Origin: Diacronema lutheri
Taxonomy: Eukaryota; Haptophyta; Pavlovophyceae; Pavlovales; Pavlovaceae
DNA: 64,000 nucleotides
Assembly: GCA_019448385.1 (NCBI GenBank)
Contig: JAGTXO010000002.1
Location: 1,612,001-1,676,000, forward strand
Direction: 5' to 3'
Position 1 is the stretch's first letter, and every line of letters starts with the position of its first letter. The notes beneath the pieces were generated by a model that was given only the letters and a program-made list of their open reading frames with translations, had not been told where the DNA came from and made no database searches. The position numbers and the translations under genes were made by a program. Shown here in pieces: positions 38,201 through 49,700 of this stretch.

Positions 38201-40238
38201 GGTCGATCTCCCGAGCGAAGCGGTCGCCGCCCTCTGTGTCGAGCCCGGCCGCCGCGTATGCCGGCCACTTGCACCGCCCGGACACCTTGCACGCGGAGTA
38301 GAGCAGTGACTTTGTCTCGGGGGTCAGCGCGCTGTACGGGCACAGCGCCCCCTGGACCGTCTTCATCCACTCGGTTTTCCACTCCTTATAGGGGTTCGTG
38401 TCGACCCAGCTGCGCCCGTCGATCGTCTGGATGGCATATGGGACGCCCTCGCCGGGGTACAGCCGATACGCGAAACGGGCACCCTCCGCCCGCAGCCGCT
38501 CCATCTGGCCGACCATCTCCTCGGTGGGGAGCACGACCGGCGGCTGGAAAGCCGCGGCCGAGAAGATCGTCATCGAAGCTGCCTCGTGCTTGGCGCCAGA
38601 GGTCGCTCGCGCGATCGCCTCCTTCGCGCGGGTGATCATCCGCGCCCGGTCCCATCCCACCTTGTACAATATGGCAGTATGCACGATCATGAACGCCGCG
38701 CGGAGCCGCAGGAAGGGCACGTTCGGAACGACCGCGCACGGCTCGACGTGCCCGCTCGACACGATGCAGAAGCGCGCGGGAGTCCGCTCCGCGCCTCGCG
38801 TGTTGGGTGGGGGCGGCTTGGGGTTCACGATGCGCAGGACGGGCCTCGCGATGTTGTTCGGCAGCGAGATGTGCAGCTCGGTGCGCCGGGCGGCGACGAC
38901 GATGCGCGTGAGGAGCGCCTCGTCGCGGATGCCCACTCCTTCCTGGCCGATCTCGTCGCGCAGCGACTCGAGGTCGCGCACCACCGCCGACACGTTCTTC
39001 GCGACGAGCTTCGCGAGATGGCGGGCCTTCCGGAGCTGCTCGCGGGTCACGTTGGCCGCGGGGTCGTACGGGATCTCTGCCACCATCTCGGCCTCGCGCT
39101 CGAACCGGCGGGCGCGCTCGCGCTCGTATCTGATGAGCGGGGTGAGCACACAGTTCTTGATGCTCGCCCGGAGCGGCGCGATCGTGGGTGCTGCCTGGAC
39201 CGACAAGACAACCTTCAGCGTGATCTGGCAGTCCATCGCCAGGTACGGCAGGTATATCGGCTCCCCGGGGGGGCGTGGGTATGGGTACTCCTCGGGGAAC
39301 TTCCCGGCCAGCCAGCGATACACGCCACCCGTATGATCCTCAGTAACTCCCGGCCATTTCTCGAGATGCTTGTAACTCTTAAACTCGATAGAATGGCGCT
39401 CGATGATCTCTCCGGATCCGTAGGTTTCGTACCCCTGAAGCACTCGCTCGCCTTGCATGGTGGTGTAGTACACCGGACTCCAGCGCTCAATTCCCACGAT
39501 GGAGGTGCTCCCACCAAATTTCACGAACCGCCGCCCATCCGGGTAGCCGATGGTCTTGATCGTCACCTCGACGTCGGCCCCATCCATCGGGATGCGCTCG
39601 GCGATGGGCAGGCTGTTCATATAGGTCCTGACGACCTTCCGGAGCGCCCACGGTCCCTGCCAGTTGTAGTCGGCCGGGTAGTCGCGTGCGCGGCGGTGCA
39701 CCCAAGTCCACTGCGACCGGGGTGGTCGGGCCTGGGGGGCTATGACCATGAAGCGGTCCGAACGACCCAGGAAGCGGATGGGAGCGGTCTGCGGCAAGAC
39801 CACCGGCGGCATGCTCTGGGTCCTCAGCGCGGCAATGAGTCCAGCCCCGAATCCGCCCAGCGCGAAGTGGCGCAGCACCCGTTGAGCGGCCGCGACTTCG
39901 GGTCCAACGTACGGCAAGACCGACGCCGAGCCCGCGGCGGGGGCGGCGCGGGCGGGGGCGCGGGCGGGGGCGGCGCGGGCGGGGGTCGACGAGGAGGATC
40001 GCGAGCCGCCCCCGAAGACGGCGAGCATGGACGGGGCGAGGCGAGGTGCGGGGTGGGGCTGGCTGATCGGGGCAGGCGCCCAACGCGCGGGTCGGGCGCC
40101 TACGCCGCTACCGAAGAGGGAACGCATGGGCATGTCGGCACGGGCATCGAGAGCAGCCTGGCGGGCGGCCGGTAGAAGCCGGGCGCTGTAGCGAACGAGG
40201 GGGAAGCTCGAGGGCGTGTTCTCATTGGCGTTGGACAT
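35217..40238 (-). CDS. SF1 helicase / TV-Pol replication protein (PLV copy B)
   Basis: A frame of 1,673 residues from the ATG at 40238. Approximate positions: low-complexity Ala/Pro/Arg stretch 70-150; beta-rich N-terminal region to about 350; DQSKAYTRAL near 680; helicase Walker A near 1,015, Walker B near 1,083 and motif VI near 1,313; PD-(D/E)XK-like stretch near 1,380; TV-Pol motifs A, B and C within the last 190 residues. A cysteine cluster (CQTCGATTSEACSC) near residue 1,200 may bind zinc. A helicase, a nuclease-like segment and a polymerase in one chain would cover unwinding, end processing and synthesis for the element. Confidence 0.82.
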   Translation of the reverse strand: MSNANENTPSSFPLVRYSARLLPAARQAALDARADMPMRSLFGSGVGARPARWAPAPISQPHPAPRLAPSMLAVFGGGSRSSSSTPARAAPARAPARAAPAAGSASVLPYVGPEVAAAQRVLRHFALGGFGAGLIAALRTQSMPPVVLPQTAPIRFLGRSDRFMVIAPQARPPRSQWTWVHRRARDYPADYNWQGPWALRKVVRTYMNSLPIAERIPMDGADVEVTIKTIGYPDGRRFVKFGGSTSIVGIERWSPVYYTTMQGERVLQGYETYGSGEIIERHSIEFKSYKHLEKWPGVTEDHTGGVYRWLAGKFPEEYPYPRPPGEPIYLPYLAMDCQITLKVVLSVQAAPTIAPLRASIKNCVLTPLIRYERERARRFEREAEMVAEIPYDPAANVTREQLRKARHLAKLVAKNVSAVVRDLESLRDEIGQEGVGIRDEALLTRIVVAARRTELHISLPNNIARPVLRIVNPKPPPPNTRGAERTPARFCIVSSGHVEPCAVVPNVPFLRLRAAFMIVHTAILYKVGWDRARMITRAKEAIARATSGAKHEAASMTIFSAAAFQPPVVLPTEEMVGQMERLRAEGARFAYRLYPGEGVPYAIQTIDGRSWVDTNPYKEWKTEWMKTVQGALCPYSALTPETKSLLYSACKVSGRCKWPAYAAAGLDTEGGDRFAREIDQSKAYTRALQGHGRLLVREDHAPGKFQHFFRVETRAQHDAILDGAVEGIVITTPWDLGAAGLTEALRTHLRALGVTDGHMPSNEDVRTTIEGIFDMRSTQQEEWCAPGSVTLLEARFLRMCGVGFEITTALTTTDLAPVLFDETSHEKQGRGIAFYAKVVGTLMHIPSDGARVRIDGAQEDAEQFAAILDMSGGYHRFMGTGGVYMVGEDTIEFREESSESRGFTGAHIAAYICAGSRVWVSLQTMVIPLRYRFETVMDGIYLDAAHEDPVILPTFRFKGASGLKQVPITQFAPSLNALRYTGLDHATVESLAEPFKEDLWGALGFLDDTPSLITGQAGAGKTTRVAMGGLVDVVIASPSHLLRQDLKGRFSETTTHARLFGDCPAQTSDSVRCLEKHPPAVLAIDEATMLTQKMKEAIIERCAKWGTRLVFLGDFDPVSFVPMQATPMTTVSMNPEGLRHSHVPGQRRCATQWLVELHDQMRASLIRCDPPEATWNLVRNAFRANAPEQIVTRPQVAKMFDGARGDVILTSTRRCQTCGATTSEACSCKGDTIRSGVIDWCREVKDSGVWAASSGDATVAKGTRMFSKVRPEGHGWTEGPATTFSQCQGLTVDAPARVFLDIRFLFKSELAYVGASRVRDASQLWLVDDPFVQSKRIGESIGHLVTKGRVAHELNAGIMKCPVPFVRARTEYPFTGSHLVADVACLGEDGTPVYVVEIVNTSPPSDDKLEFYESIGVECLVVRADRSPDTDLTEYIEKFPKPGDYTYERKKAADGSEYGRAYVKGCGGGVIDGSWRASNLQGCPRDIRKRIAEREYVDVDMVGAAPCIIAEVARQLGVQTPTLRLLVDDVKAARARLADERGCSIDEAKLIFNKTLHGGGAPGVAHGSMLDLLAGEMRSLAAVLRSEACFEGLAQKARNDASLLSLVWQTLEHECLMRARAEFADDPRIVLVFDGMLVPRDILGRDGGAAILERVNESIRGLIPDLRMVVKPW

Positions 40239-41044
40239 GACGTCTGATGGTCGGGGTACATCCAGGCGTCGGAACTTTTTGGGCCCGAATGAACGCACGT
40301 GCGCGCGCCACCTGACGCGGGGGGGACGGCCGCCGGTTCGCACTTGGGCGCGCCGAGGGGGTGCCGCTCCGGTCGGTGATCGCACGTGCGGGTGGGCGGC
40401 GGTCGGGCGGCGGGCGGCGGCGCGGCGGCCGGCGCTTCGACCGTTCCAGGCACTTTTCGCCCTTACGCGCGTAACCCCCCCCCTCCCCCGCTTCGTCGCG
40501 CGACCGGCCGGGCGGTCCTAGTGCGCGATCGTGCGTACCTGCCAGGACGGTCCTAGTGCGCGATCGCCCGCGCGGCGGGGGGGGGGGGGGGGGGCGGTCC
40601 TCGTGCACGCCGTGCGGCCGCGCGTTGTGCAGCGTGGTCGAGGTAGGGGGATTCGAGCTGCGGGCGCTCGTCGACGGTCGTAGCGGCGTCGGCGTTGGCG
40701 GTGCGGGCCTCGACTGGGTGCCACCTCTCCCCCGACGACGTAGTGGCTGTCTGTAAGGGGGGGTGGGGGGGGGGGCGGGCATGCTGGTACCCTTTATAAG
40801 TATTTTAGATATAGAGGTACCAGGTACCTGGTACCGGATGCCGCAGACCCCCCGAAAACTTTATACCCTATAGAGAGTATAAAATACATTCTCACTTTTA
40901 AATTTTTTTCTAAAAGTGAGAATGTATTTTATACTCTCTATAGGGTATAAAGTTTTCGGGGGGTCTGCGGCATCCGGTACCAGGTACCTGGTACTTTGCA
41001 TATGTGACAGGTACCTGTGACGCTGAGTGACGCTGGCGTGGCGT
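40239..41044. other. Right subterminal non-coding region (PLV copy B)
   Basis: Counterpart of 21496-22305 with an extra terminal-repeat unit at about 40428-40472 and slightly different G/C run lengths. No gene is seen. Confidence 0.6.
40817..40994. repeat. Perfect 84-bp-arm AT-rich palindrome (PLV copy B)
   Basis: Arms 40817-40900 and 40911-40994 with a 10-base loop, identical to the palindrome of copy A. Both arms are kept perfectly in both copies. Confidence 0.9.
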
Positions 41045-41649
41045 GCCGGCGGTTATTCTCGCCGCTCTCTCTACGCGCTCGCGACCGGCCGGGCGGTCCT
41101 AGCACACGGCCGGTCCGGCGGTCCTAACGCCCCTCGAGCTCACCGCGGCGGGCGGCGGGCGGCGCCGGCGGGCGGGCGACGGCCCGGCGCTTAGACCGTT
41201 CCAGGCACTTTTCGCCCTTACGAGCCCGAGTGCGGGCGCTTCGACGCCTCGGCCGACCGACTCCCCCCCCCCCCCACGCGCGCTTAGACCGTTCCAGGCA
41301 CTTTTCGCCCTTACGCGCTCGAGTGCGGGCGCTTCGACGCGCGACCGGCCCGGGCGCGCGGCGCTTCGACGCGCGACCGCCCCGAGTGCCCCCACCTCCC
41401 TCCCTCCCCCCGGCGCTTCGACCGTTCCAGGCACTTTCCGCCCTTACGAGCCCGTGTGAGGGCGATTCGACGCGCGACCGCCGAGTGACCCAAGATCAGG
41501 CCGTAACACCTCGACAAACCGACGGAGAGGCAGAAAGCCCCTTACGAAGACCGAGCAGAGCGCGGAATGAAGCGAAGACACTCGGAAGCTCCGAGCAGGA
41601 GGCGCGCGGGAGCCGGGGTGCGACCGTCGGCACGGGCATAGAGAGCAGC
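41045..41649 (-). repeat. Right terminal inverted repeat, PLV copy B
   Basis: The inverse of 22912-23515, ending in GAGAGCAGC at 41649. The outer flank then reads AGGGCCGGCC, which does not repeat the left outer flank (...CAGGTCCA). Confidence 0.92.
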
Positions 41650-43707
41650 AGGGCCGGCCTGCGGCCTCAGTGCCCAGCGTTGGGCATGTCAGCGTCTGCG
41701 TCTGCGGGCCCGCCACTGCGATGGCGCTTTGAGCCTGGCGCACCAAAACGCAATCGGTCCGCCGATCGGGGGGGGGGGGGGGGGGGGGGGGGGGGGCGAG
41801 GCGTGCGGGCTTGGGGTGGGCTCCGGGTGCCGGCGCTGTGCCAGCGGCGGGCTTGGTTGACGCCGTCTCGCCGGGGCCCTTGCGCCTTGCGGCGCGAGCG
41901 TCGCGGAGGGGCGTCGGCTGCGCTGGCTCCGCGTCGGCGGTGGCGTGGGGCAGGCTCTTGTGGAGGGCGGAGCGCTCGCGCACGAGTCGGTTGCCAAGGC
42001 GGGCTGTCTGCGTGCCGTTGGGCTGCGCTTGGGCAGGTAGGACCTGCGGCCTCGGGGGCGGGCGCGTTTTCGTGTTGGGCCAGGCGGCAGCGCGCACCGG
42101 CCGTGTTCGCGGCCGGCAGGCGGACGTCCGCAGCGGGGCGGAGAATGCGGGCGAAGCGCCTGCATGAACGCGGTTCGCACCTGGCGGCCAGGCGATCACG
42201 AACCGTTGGGTCGCCCGGCTGTTTGGTGGAGCCGAGGGCAGCAAGGATAGCAAGCTTGGCCGCCTCATCGGTGACGAGCGGCACTGTTGCCCAGCTCTGT
42301 ACCTCGAAGCCCTGGATGTGCAGGCGTCGGGGAAGTTCCCGGCAGCGTCGCCTGCGTCCGTCGAGAGGCGGACCGAACTCGCGCCCGTGCCCCCGTTGGC
42401 GACACCGAGCTCTCGCTCGTTCACACCGGCCCGCCGACGCGGGCGCGTGGTGCGCGCGCGTTGGGTGCGTGTCTGCCTCGAGCAGCGTGCCCAGTCGCAG
42501 TGTGGGCGCGTGTCCGTCTGCCTCAAAACGCCACGTGGAGGGGAAGGCGCGGGGCGGGCTCGCCGAGGAGGTGCCGCCGCTCGCTGCCACCCGGCGCGGG
42601 CTCGGGGCAGCCGTCTTCGGGTGCCGCGCTCTTCGCGCCATGCACGAACGTTCCGCCGCGCTCGCAGCGCGCGAGCGCACACACAGAGCGCGCGGCGACC
42701 CCGGCGGGGGCAGTGCGTCCCGGTGGCACTCGCGGGCGCGCGCCTGGTCTGGGCGCAGCTTGGCGCGTTGCCGCCCGCGCAGCGAGCCGCCCGCGCGCCT
42801 CGCCGCGCGCGCGCTTCGTCGCACGCGTGCGCCCTGCATGCACGCGCACAGCGCGCGGCGGCTCGGCGCAGTGCAAGGCAGAGCGTGCTGCAACGGTTGC
42901 GAGGGCGCGCACGCGCGGCGCGGCGCGCCCCTGTGTGGTCGCCTGCGCGCGGCGCGTGGTCCGGACGCAGCTCGGTGGCGTGATGCCGTTCGTGCAACAC
43001 AGTGCGCGTGAGAGCCGCACGTGCACATCTGCAGTGCAACGCGGCATTGCGCGCGTTGCGTGCGCGGAGCGCGGCTGGATGTGCCTGAGGTCGCGCAGCA
43101 TGCCGCGCGCCGCGCGCTGTGCGGCGCAGCGAGTCGGCCATGCCCCTGGTCCTCGTCTCCGGGGGGGGGGGGGGGGGGGGGGGTTTGGTGGTGGTGGCAA
43201 CCAGGATCCGCCAGCGCGTGGTGGGCGCCGTCCAACTCCCAACCAGGATGCGCCCCGTTCTTCCCCGACACTCTCCGTCCAAACCCGCCGCCCAGCCTGC
43301 CGCCGCACCCGCCGCCAACGCCGCCGCGCACCCATCCGCCGAGCTCACCGCGCGCGCGCTCGCGCTCACGCTGCGCGACGAGGCTGCGCAGGCCGGCGCG
43401 CGGCCGTGCAGAGCAGCGCAGGCCGGCGCGCGGCCGCGCGCGCGCGCTCACGTTGCGGCCGCGCAGCGAGCTTTCGCCGCGTCGCAGCCCCTCCGAGCAG
43501 CCACGATGCACGCCCCCGGAGGACGTTGGCCGCGCTCGGAGGCCGCGCTCGGGCGCGCAAAGAGAGGCGGCGCGGGCAAACGAGTAGGCTCGGCGCGCTG
43601 GCGGGTCCTGGTTGTGGGAGAGCGGGGCATTCTCCAGGGCATCATGTAAATTCTCCCAAGTATCATCCGGGCCGCCATCCGGACACTGACGTGCCCACAG
43701 TCTGCAG
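41650..43707. other. Low-complexity right flank, no recognised gene
   Basis: G runs at 41769-41797 and 43160-43183 and long stretches of alternating GC. Long open frames on both strands are Ala/Arg/Pro filler. One minus-strand piece near 42330-42181 reads like folded protein (LHIQGFEVQSWATVPLV, AAKLAILAALGST) but is isolated and matches nothing I know. The last 100 bases (AT-richer, TGTAAATTCTCCCAAGTATC near 43645) may be the promoter or 5' leader of the giant gene. TCTGCAG directly before the ATG could also be a splice acceptor from an earlier exon. Confidence 0.45.
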
Positions 43708-46700
43708 ATGGAGGACTCCGTGAAGGACGCTTTGCCCGGCGGGCGGGGCGGCTCGGACAGTTTCTCGCTGGCCCTCAGCACCATTCTGTCGCCGGGAGAT
43801 ACCCACCCCCACGTGGTCCCATCCACTTGCCTCATCGCCCTGCTGCGTTACGCGGATTTCGGCACGAGCAGGGTTAGGGTGGGCGACACGGGGTGCTCGC
43901 AGCATGCGCTCAAGGTGGCGCTGCGCAACCTGGGCAAAGCATGCGCGGCTGCGGACCGGTTTGGGCAGGTGCTCGTGGTCGTGCTACCGTTCTGCCTCCG
44001 CGCGTCCAGCGGCCTCGCGCACTGGACGGCGGCGTACCTGCTCCTCGCGCCGCCCGCGCAGCGCGGCGCGCCGCCCGGCGCCGCGCTCGCCCTGCTCGCC
44101 GATTCGCGCACCTTGGGCAACGGCGAATCGGCGTACGCCACGGCGGCCGGCGTGCTCATCAAGAAGCTTGCGCAGCGCATCGGCAGAACAGCGCCGCCCA
44201 TCGATGCCTTCAAGGCGCCCCCGCAGAGTGGGGCCGCGTGTTGCTTCGCCGCGGCAACAGTCGCGGCCGAGGTCGCGGCGAGCGCATCGACGCTCTACGG
44301 CCGCCGCGCGAATGTCCTTGTCGAGATCAAGAAGGCTTTGGACGCGCGCCTCGCGCGCCTCACGACGGCCGCGTACGAGGAGACCCGCGCGCGCACGCTC
44401 CGCGCCGCCATCGGCGCTCTGCTCGGCGACCGCGCCAGGCGCTTCGGCCCGTTCACCCGCGAGGCCGCGCGGCTCGCCGAGGCCGCGCGGCTCGCCGAGG
44501 CGTGCGATGCCAGTGTCGGCGGATCCGCGCCCGACGGGCTGCTGCAGGCCGTCGAGGCGGCGCTGCGCGCGCCCGACGACCGCATCGCACGCACGGCCGC
44601 GCTCGACGCGCTCACGGGCGCTGCAGGCCGCGCGCTGTCGACGGCGGCCAGGCCGCGCGGCGCGGCGGCGCCAAGGCCGCCGTCGCGAGCGCCACCGCCG
44701 CGTGCGCCGCAGCGGCGCGCCGCCTCGGCGTGGGGGCCCCGACCATTCAGCCTCCTCGGCGGGGGCGAGGGCGACGGGGACGATGGCGACGCCACCACCG
44801 CTGACGACGGGGAGGGCGCGGAGGACGGGGACGACGACCTCGCGGGCGCGGCGGCTGCGGCGGTGGCGACGGGCACGGCGGCGACGAGCGCGGTGGCGGC
44901 GGGCGCGGCGCCAACCTCGCCGGCGGCGGCGGACGGCGGTGGCTCGGCGCCGCTCGAACGCCGCTGCGTCTACACTGCGCCTGATGAGGGCGACGCGGAC
45001 GCGCGCGTGTACGACGCCAAGGACCCCGAGCAGCTAAAAGCGGGTAGGGCGCGGCTGCGGGCGAACAGCAGGCGCGCGCCCGCCGTGGTCGACACGCTTT
45101 TCGCGCACGCGACGGGCACGATCGTCACGCGGCAGCGCACGGAGGGCGTGACCGGCGCGGGCATGCACCACCTCGCCGCCCCGACGCAGGGCGCGGGGTA
45201 CGGTACCGTCGTGCGGGCCGAGCTGGGCGAGCCCGGCTTCGCGGGGACGACACGGCACATGACGTCGGGCGTGGAGAACCAGCCGCGCGCGGTACGAGCG
45301 GCCGCGCGCGCGTACGCGCACGACGGCTGGGGCGGCGTGTACAATGCGCACGAGGACTTTGCCGCCTTCGAGGGCTTGCCGCGGCTCGCCGCGCCCGAAT
45401 CGCTCGCGGCCATCGCCGGCGGGTCGGCGGACGCGGTGTTCTGCTGGCGGTCCGGCCGGTCCGTCAACGGCGAGGTGACGACGGTTCACTTCAATGGCGA
45501 CCGCGCCGCCGCCATCGACCACGCGCGGGCGCTGCGCGTCAGGCCCGATTGGCGCTCGCAGCCCAGGATCTACGAGGCGGCGTGCGGCGCGGAGGGCACG
45601 GTGCTGCTCGTGTGGGTCGTGCCCGACCGTCACAAGAACCCGCGGCTGGACTGGGCGCCGATTCTCGTCGTGATCCACCTGCCCGCCGACCCCGACTGGC
45701 TCGCGCGCGCCACGCCGGCGATCGCGAAGGCGCGGCGCGAGGTCGAGGACGGACGCGCGCGCGCGGAGGCGCGCGGCGTGCCGCAGCACCTCGCCTACAC
45801 GCTGAGCCCACGCTTCCGAGGCACCGCGCCGCGCGGCGCCGCGCGCGTGCCGCCGCGCCTCGGCGCGAGCGACGCGCGCGAGGCGCGCGCGCTCGCGGCG
45901 CTCGAGTCGGCGCTCATGTTCGCGCCGGCCTGGCGGCGCGCGGTGCGCGCGGCGAGCCGCGCCCCCGGCAGTGGCGCCGCGGCCGTCGAGCGCGCGCTCG
46001 CGCGCCTGCACAACGCGCCCGAGCCCGATGACGAGAGCGCGCCCGAGTCGGCGCGCGTCGCGCCGCTCGCCGCCGCGCTCGAGCAGTCGGCGGGCTGGCC
46101 GGCGGGCACGGCGCGCATGGCGGCAAGCGTGACCAAGGGCCCCGGCGTCGGAGATGGCGCAGGTGGCGACGAAGCGATCAAGGTGGAGGAAACGGCGAAG
46201 ACGAGCGGCGACGGCTGCACCGGCACGCCTCCTCTGCGCCCGGCCGCGCGCGCGGCCGGCGCGGCGGACGACGGAGGGGCGGCGGTCGTGGCGGGCGTCG
46301 AGGGCGAGCGCGACGCACTCGCCAAGACGGGTGCCGGCGGCTGCGACGACGACGCTCGCGAGCCGCTGTCGGCCGGCAAGCCCGGCGCACTCGCCGCCGC
46401 GGCGACCGTCGGGGGTTTCGGCGAGCTCGTCGGCAGCCTATGCGCGTGGCTGGCGCACGGCGCGGCTGGCGGCGCCATCGCGGCCATCTCCCCCGGGACG
46501 GCCGCGCGCGGAGCAAACGGCACGCCGCAGCGCGCCGAGCCGCCGGCCGCCGGCGATCCCGTCGCTCCGCACGCGCGCGTCGCCGCTGCGGCGCCCTTGG
46601 CGGGCAGCGCGGCGGCGCCGTCGTCGGACGCGCGCGACGCGCAGCGCGGCGTCGCGGGATTCGACGCGGCCGCGCACGCGCACGCGCGCGACGGCAGGCG

Positions 46701-49700
46701 GGCGGCACGGCGGATGCGCGAGCAAGAGGGGGCGGTGCACAGGGCCTTCCGCATGTCCCTCTGGCGCGACGCGACGTTTGCCGAGTTCGTTGAGAAGCTG
46801 CGCCCCGACGGCGGCGCGCAGCTGCTCGCGCGCGAGCCCACGCGGCGCGCGGCGGCGGTGCTGTGCGAGCTCGCGCGCGGCCGCGACGGCGCGAGCGGCG
46901 CGGCCGGGCTGCTGCACGAGATGAGAGCCGCCGATGCGCGCGCGCGCGAGGCCGCCAAAGCGGCGGCGGAGGCAGCGCGGCCTGCGCACGGGACGCTGCG
47001 CATCGTGGCAACCGTGGCGCTGGGCGGTGCGGTCTTCGCCGGCGTGTCAGCGCTGGTCGTTGCTTGCGCGGCGCGCACGGCGACCGGTGCGCTCTTTGGG
47101 GCCCGCCGCCCGCGGGCGGCCGCGCGCGGAGCCGACGACGCGCTCGGCGCGCCGCAGCGCGCCGAGCCGCCGCCCGCCGACAAGGGCAAGCGCAGGCGCG
47201 CCAGAGCCAACGACGACCCCGTCGACGCGGCGCGCAAGGCCGTGGGCAAGGCGGAGGGCAACTGCCGCAAGGCAGCCCGCCGGCTGCACCTCGCTGCACT
47301 GGGCGAGGAGGAGGCGCAGCAGCGCGTGCTCGACGCCGAGGCGGCGGAGCAGCTGGCGCGCTCGCGCGAGCCGGCCGGCGGCTGGGTAGGCAGCGCGCGC
47401 GCGCGCGCGCGCGCGCGCCCCGCCGCGCGCGCGCCCGTCGATTGGCGTGCGCGCAGCGCAGAACGGCGCGCCAGCTCCGTCACCCGCGCGCCGCCGCGCC
47501 CGTGCCCCTCGCGCGCAGGGGCGCCCTGCGGACCTGCGGCTGCAACAGGCGCACTTTGGCATGCGCGAAGATGCCGACGCGGATGTGCGCCGCGCGCACG
47601 AGGCGCTGCGCCGGGCGAGACAGGGTGTGGCGTGCGCCAAGGCCAGCGTGCGGCAGATGGAGGCGGCGTTGCTCAACGCGACGCGCTGCGCCACCGCGGT
47701 GCTCGCGCCGCGTGGCGTGCCGGAGGGTGACGAGCAGGCCGCGGCGAGAGAGCAGGCGGCGCTGGACCGGGAGGCGCCGCCGGCCGCGCAACGCGTGGCG
47801 CCGACGGCGCGCTCGCCCTCGGAGCCGCCGTCCGAGTGGGGCCCGCCAGCGGTCGGCCGGCGCCCGACGCCGCGTGCACTGTCGCACGCCGCGGGGCGCG
47901 GGGACGACAACCCGTTTGCGCCGCTCGCAACCGTCAGCGGCGATTGGTCGCCCACGCCGAGCTCGCGCTCGCCGTCCTCGCCGCCGCGGCAGCCGCCGTC
48001 CGACCGCCGCAGCGCGCAGCGTCGCAGCGCGCGCGCGCGGCCGCCGAGGCCGACCGTTTCGCCCGAGGACGCGCTCGCAGCCGAGCGCCAGGCGCGCGCG
48101 CTGTCGGAGCAGGCGGAGCAGAGGCGCGCCAAAAAGGCCGCCGCCAAGGCCGCGCGCCGCGCCGCGCGCGCCGCCGACAAGCGGACGGCGCGCGTCGTCC
48201 ACGCGTGCGTAAGCGCCGCCTTGCGGCGCGTCTGCACGAGCGTCGCCACGGGCACGCCGCTCGCCGTGCTCCGCGAGCGCGCCGAGGGGCCGCGCGCGCC
48301 GAAGCCCGCGCCCGCGCCGCCACGCCGCGCAGCGGACGGCGGCCGCGCGCTCCGCCACGCGCGTACGGCGGCCGCCGCGGCGGCGGAGCGCGAGGCGGCG
48401 GTGGCGGCCGACGCCGACGAGCGGTTCGAGCGGCAGCCCTCCGCCGCCCGGTTCGACGGCGGCGATGGCGGCGGAGGCGGCCACGTCGAGGCGAGCGCGC
48501 GACCGCGCGCCGGCGAGGCCGGCGAGGCTGGCGCGCACGGCGCGCCTGGCGCAGCGGGGACCCCGGCGGCGTCGCTCGCGTCGCGCAGCCCGTGTGATGC
48601 GCGCCGCACGGCACGCCTCCCGCACGCACGCGCCGCAGCCACCTGCGCACGCAACGGCGGCTGGGGTGGCAACGTCGGCGGCGACGTGTGCGGCGATTGT
48701 TTCGGCGGCGGCGGCGTCCGTCGCGACGCCTGCGGCGGCGGCGACGCCACCTGCGGCTGCGGCGATGGCGGCGTCGGTGCTGGCGCTGGCGAGGCCCCTG
48801 CACACGGTGCGCCGGCGCGCGCGACGGCGTCGCGCTTGCTGCGCTTGCTCGGCGCGCCACGCGCCGTGCTCGGTGCGATGGCGCACGCCGCGGTCGTGTT
48901 GGCGCGCGGCGTGGCCGCAGCCGTCGCTGGCGTGCGCGCCGCCGCGCGCGCCGTGCGGCGCGCGCGCCGCCGAGCGCCTCGCGCGCGCCGCACGGCTGCG
49001 CGGCGGGCTCGCGGCCCGCCGATGCGCGACGTCGACGGCGCCCTGCGGCCCTCGCCGTCCTGGTTGCGCACACGCCTCGTCTGCGGCCGGCGCCTCGCGC
49101 CTCTGCGCCGCGCGGGCGCGCGCCCGCCGCCCGCACACGCCGCGCCGAGTTCCCGCGCGCGCGCTGCGCAACCCGACAGCGACGCGCCGGCGTGCGCGCC
49201 GCGGCGCTCGGCGCCTGTCGGTGCGCCGCCGCGCGCGCGTGGCCTACGCGCGGCGCGCGCACGGCGCTTCCTCGACGTCGCCGGCCGCGCGGCGCGGAGC
49301 GCGCGCCTCGGCGCGCGCATCACGCGCCAGCGCACGCCGGGTTCGCCATCGGAGCCCTGCACGGCCGAGAGCGGCGACGGCGCGGGCGCCGGCGGCGTCG
49401 GCGCGGCGGCGCCTGGCGCGGCGACGATGCGCGCCACCGGCGCGCGCGCAGCGCGCGCTGCGGCGGCGGCGGTCGGTGGCGCCTCGCGTCTCGCGCGCCG
49501 CGCGATGGCAAGCGCCGCCGCCGCTGCCACCTCCATCGCCGGCGCTGCCGCCTCGACCGTCGCCGCCGCCGCCGTTGCCATCGGCGCGGCCGTCACGTCA
49601 CCGGCGTTCGCCGCGGCGCGCGGCATGGCGGCCGCATGCGTCGCTGCCTGCGCCCGCCCCACCGCCGCGCAGGCGGCCGCGTCGCGCGCGCTCGGCGCGC

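Larger units (their letters stand above)
22912..41649 (+). mobile_element. Polinton-like virus (PLV) element, copy B
   Basis: A second PLV of about 18.7 kb in the same orientation as copy A and with the same parts in the same order. It differs by scattered single bases and by lengths of G/C runs and a GC-rich triplet-like repeat. It looks nearly whole, with about one break, in a different part than copy A. The near identity means the pair arose very recently by concatemer integration, by recombination through the terminal repeats, or less likely by assembly duplication. Confidence 0.9.

Noticed and set aside
41667-43835. 722-codon minus-strand frame in the right flank
   Set aside because: It consists mostly of Pro/Arg/Ala runs over G homopolymers and overlaps the start of the giant gene. 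Only a piece of about 50 residues looks folded and it matches nothing.
47386-47730. Run-on of exon 1 of the giant gene to the stop at 47730 as a separate 1,340-codon gene
   Set aside because: The run-on is Arg/Ala filler, and a coiled-coil continues in the other frame across a proper GT-AG, phase-0 intron. It remains the main alternative if RNA does not support the splice.
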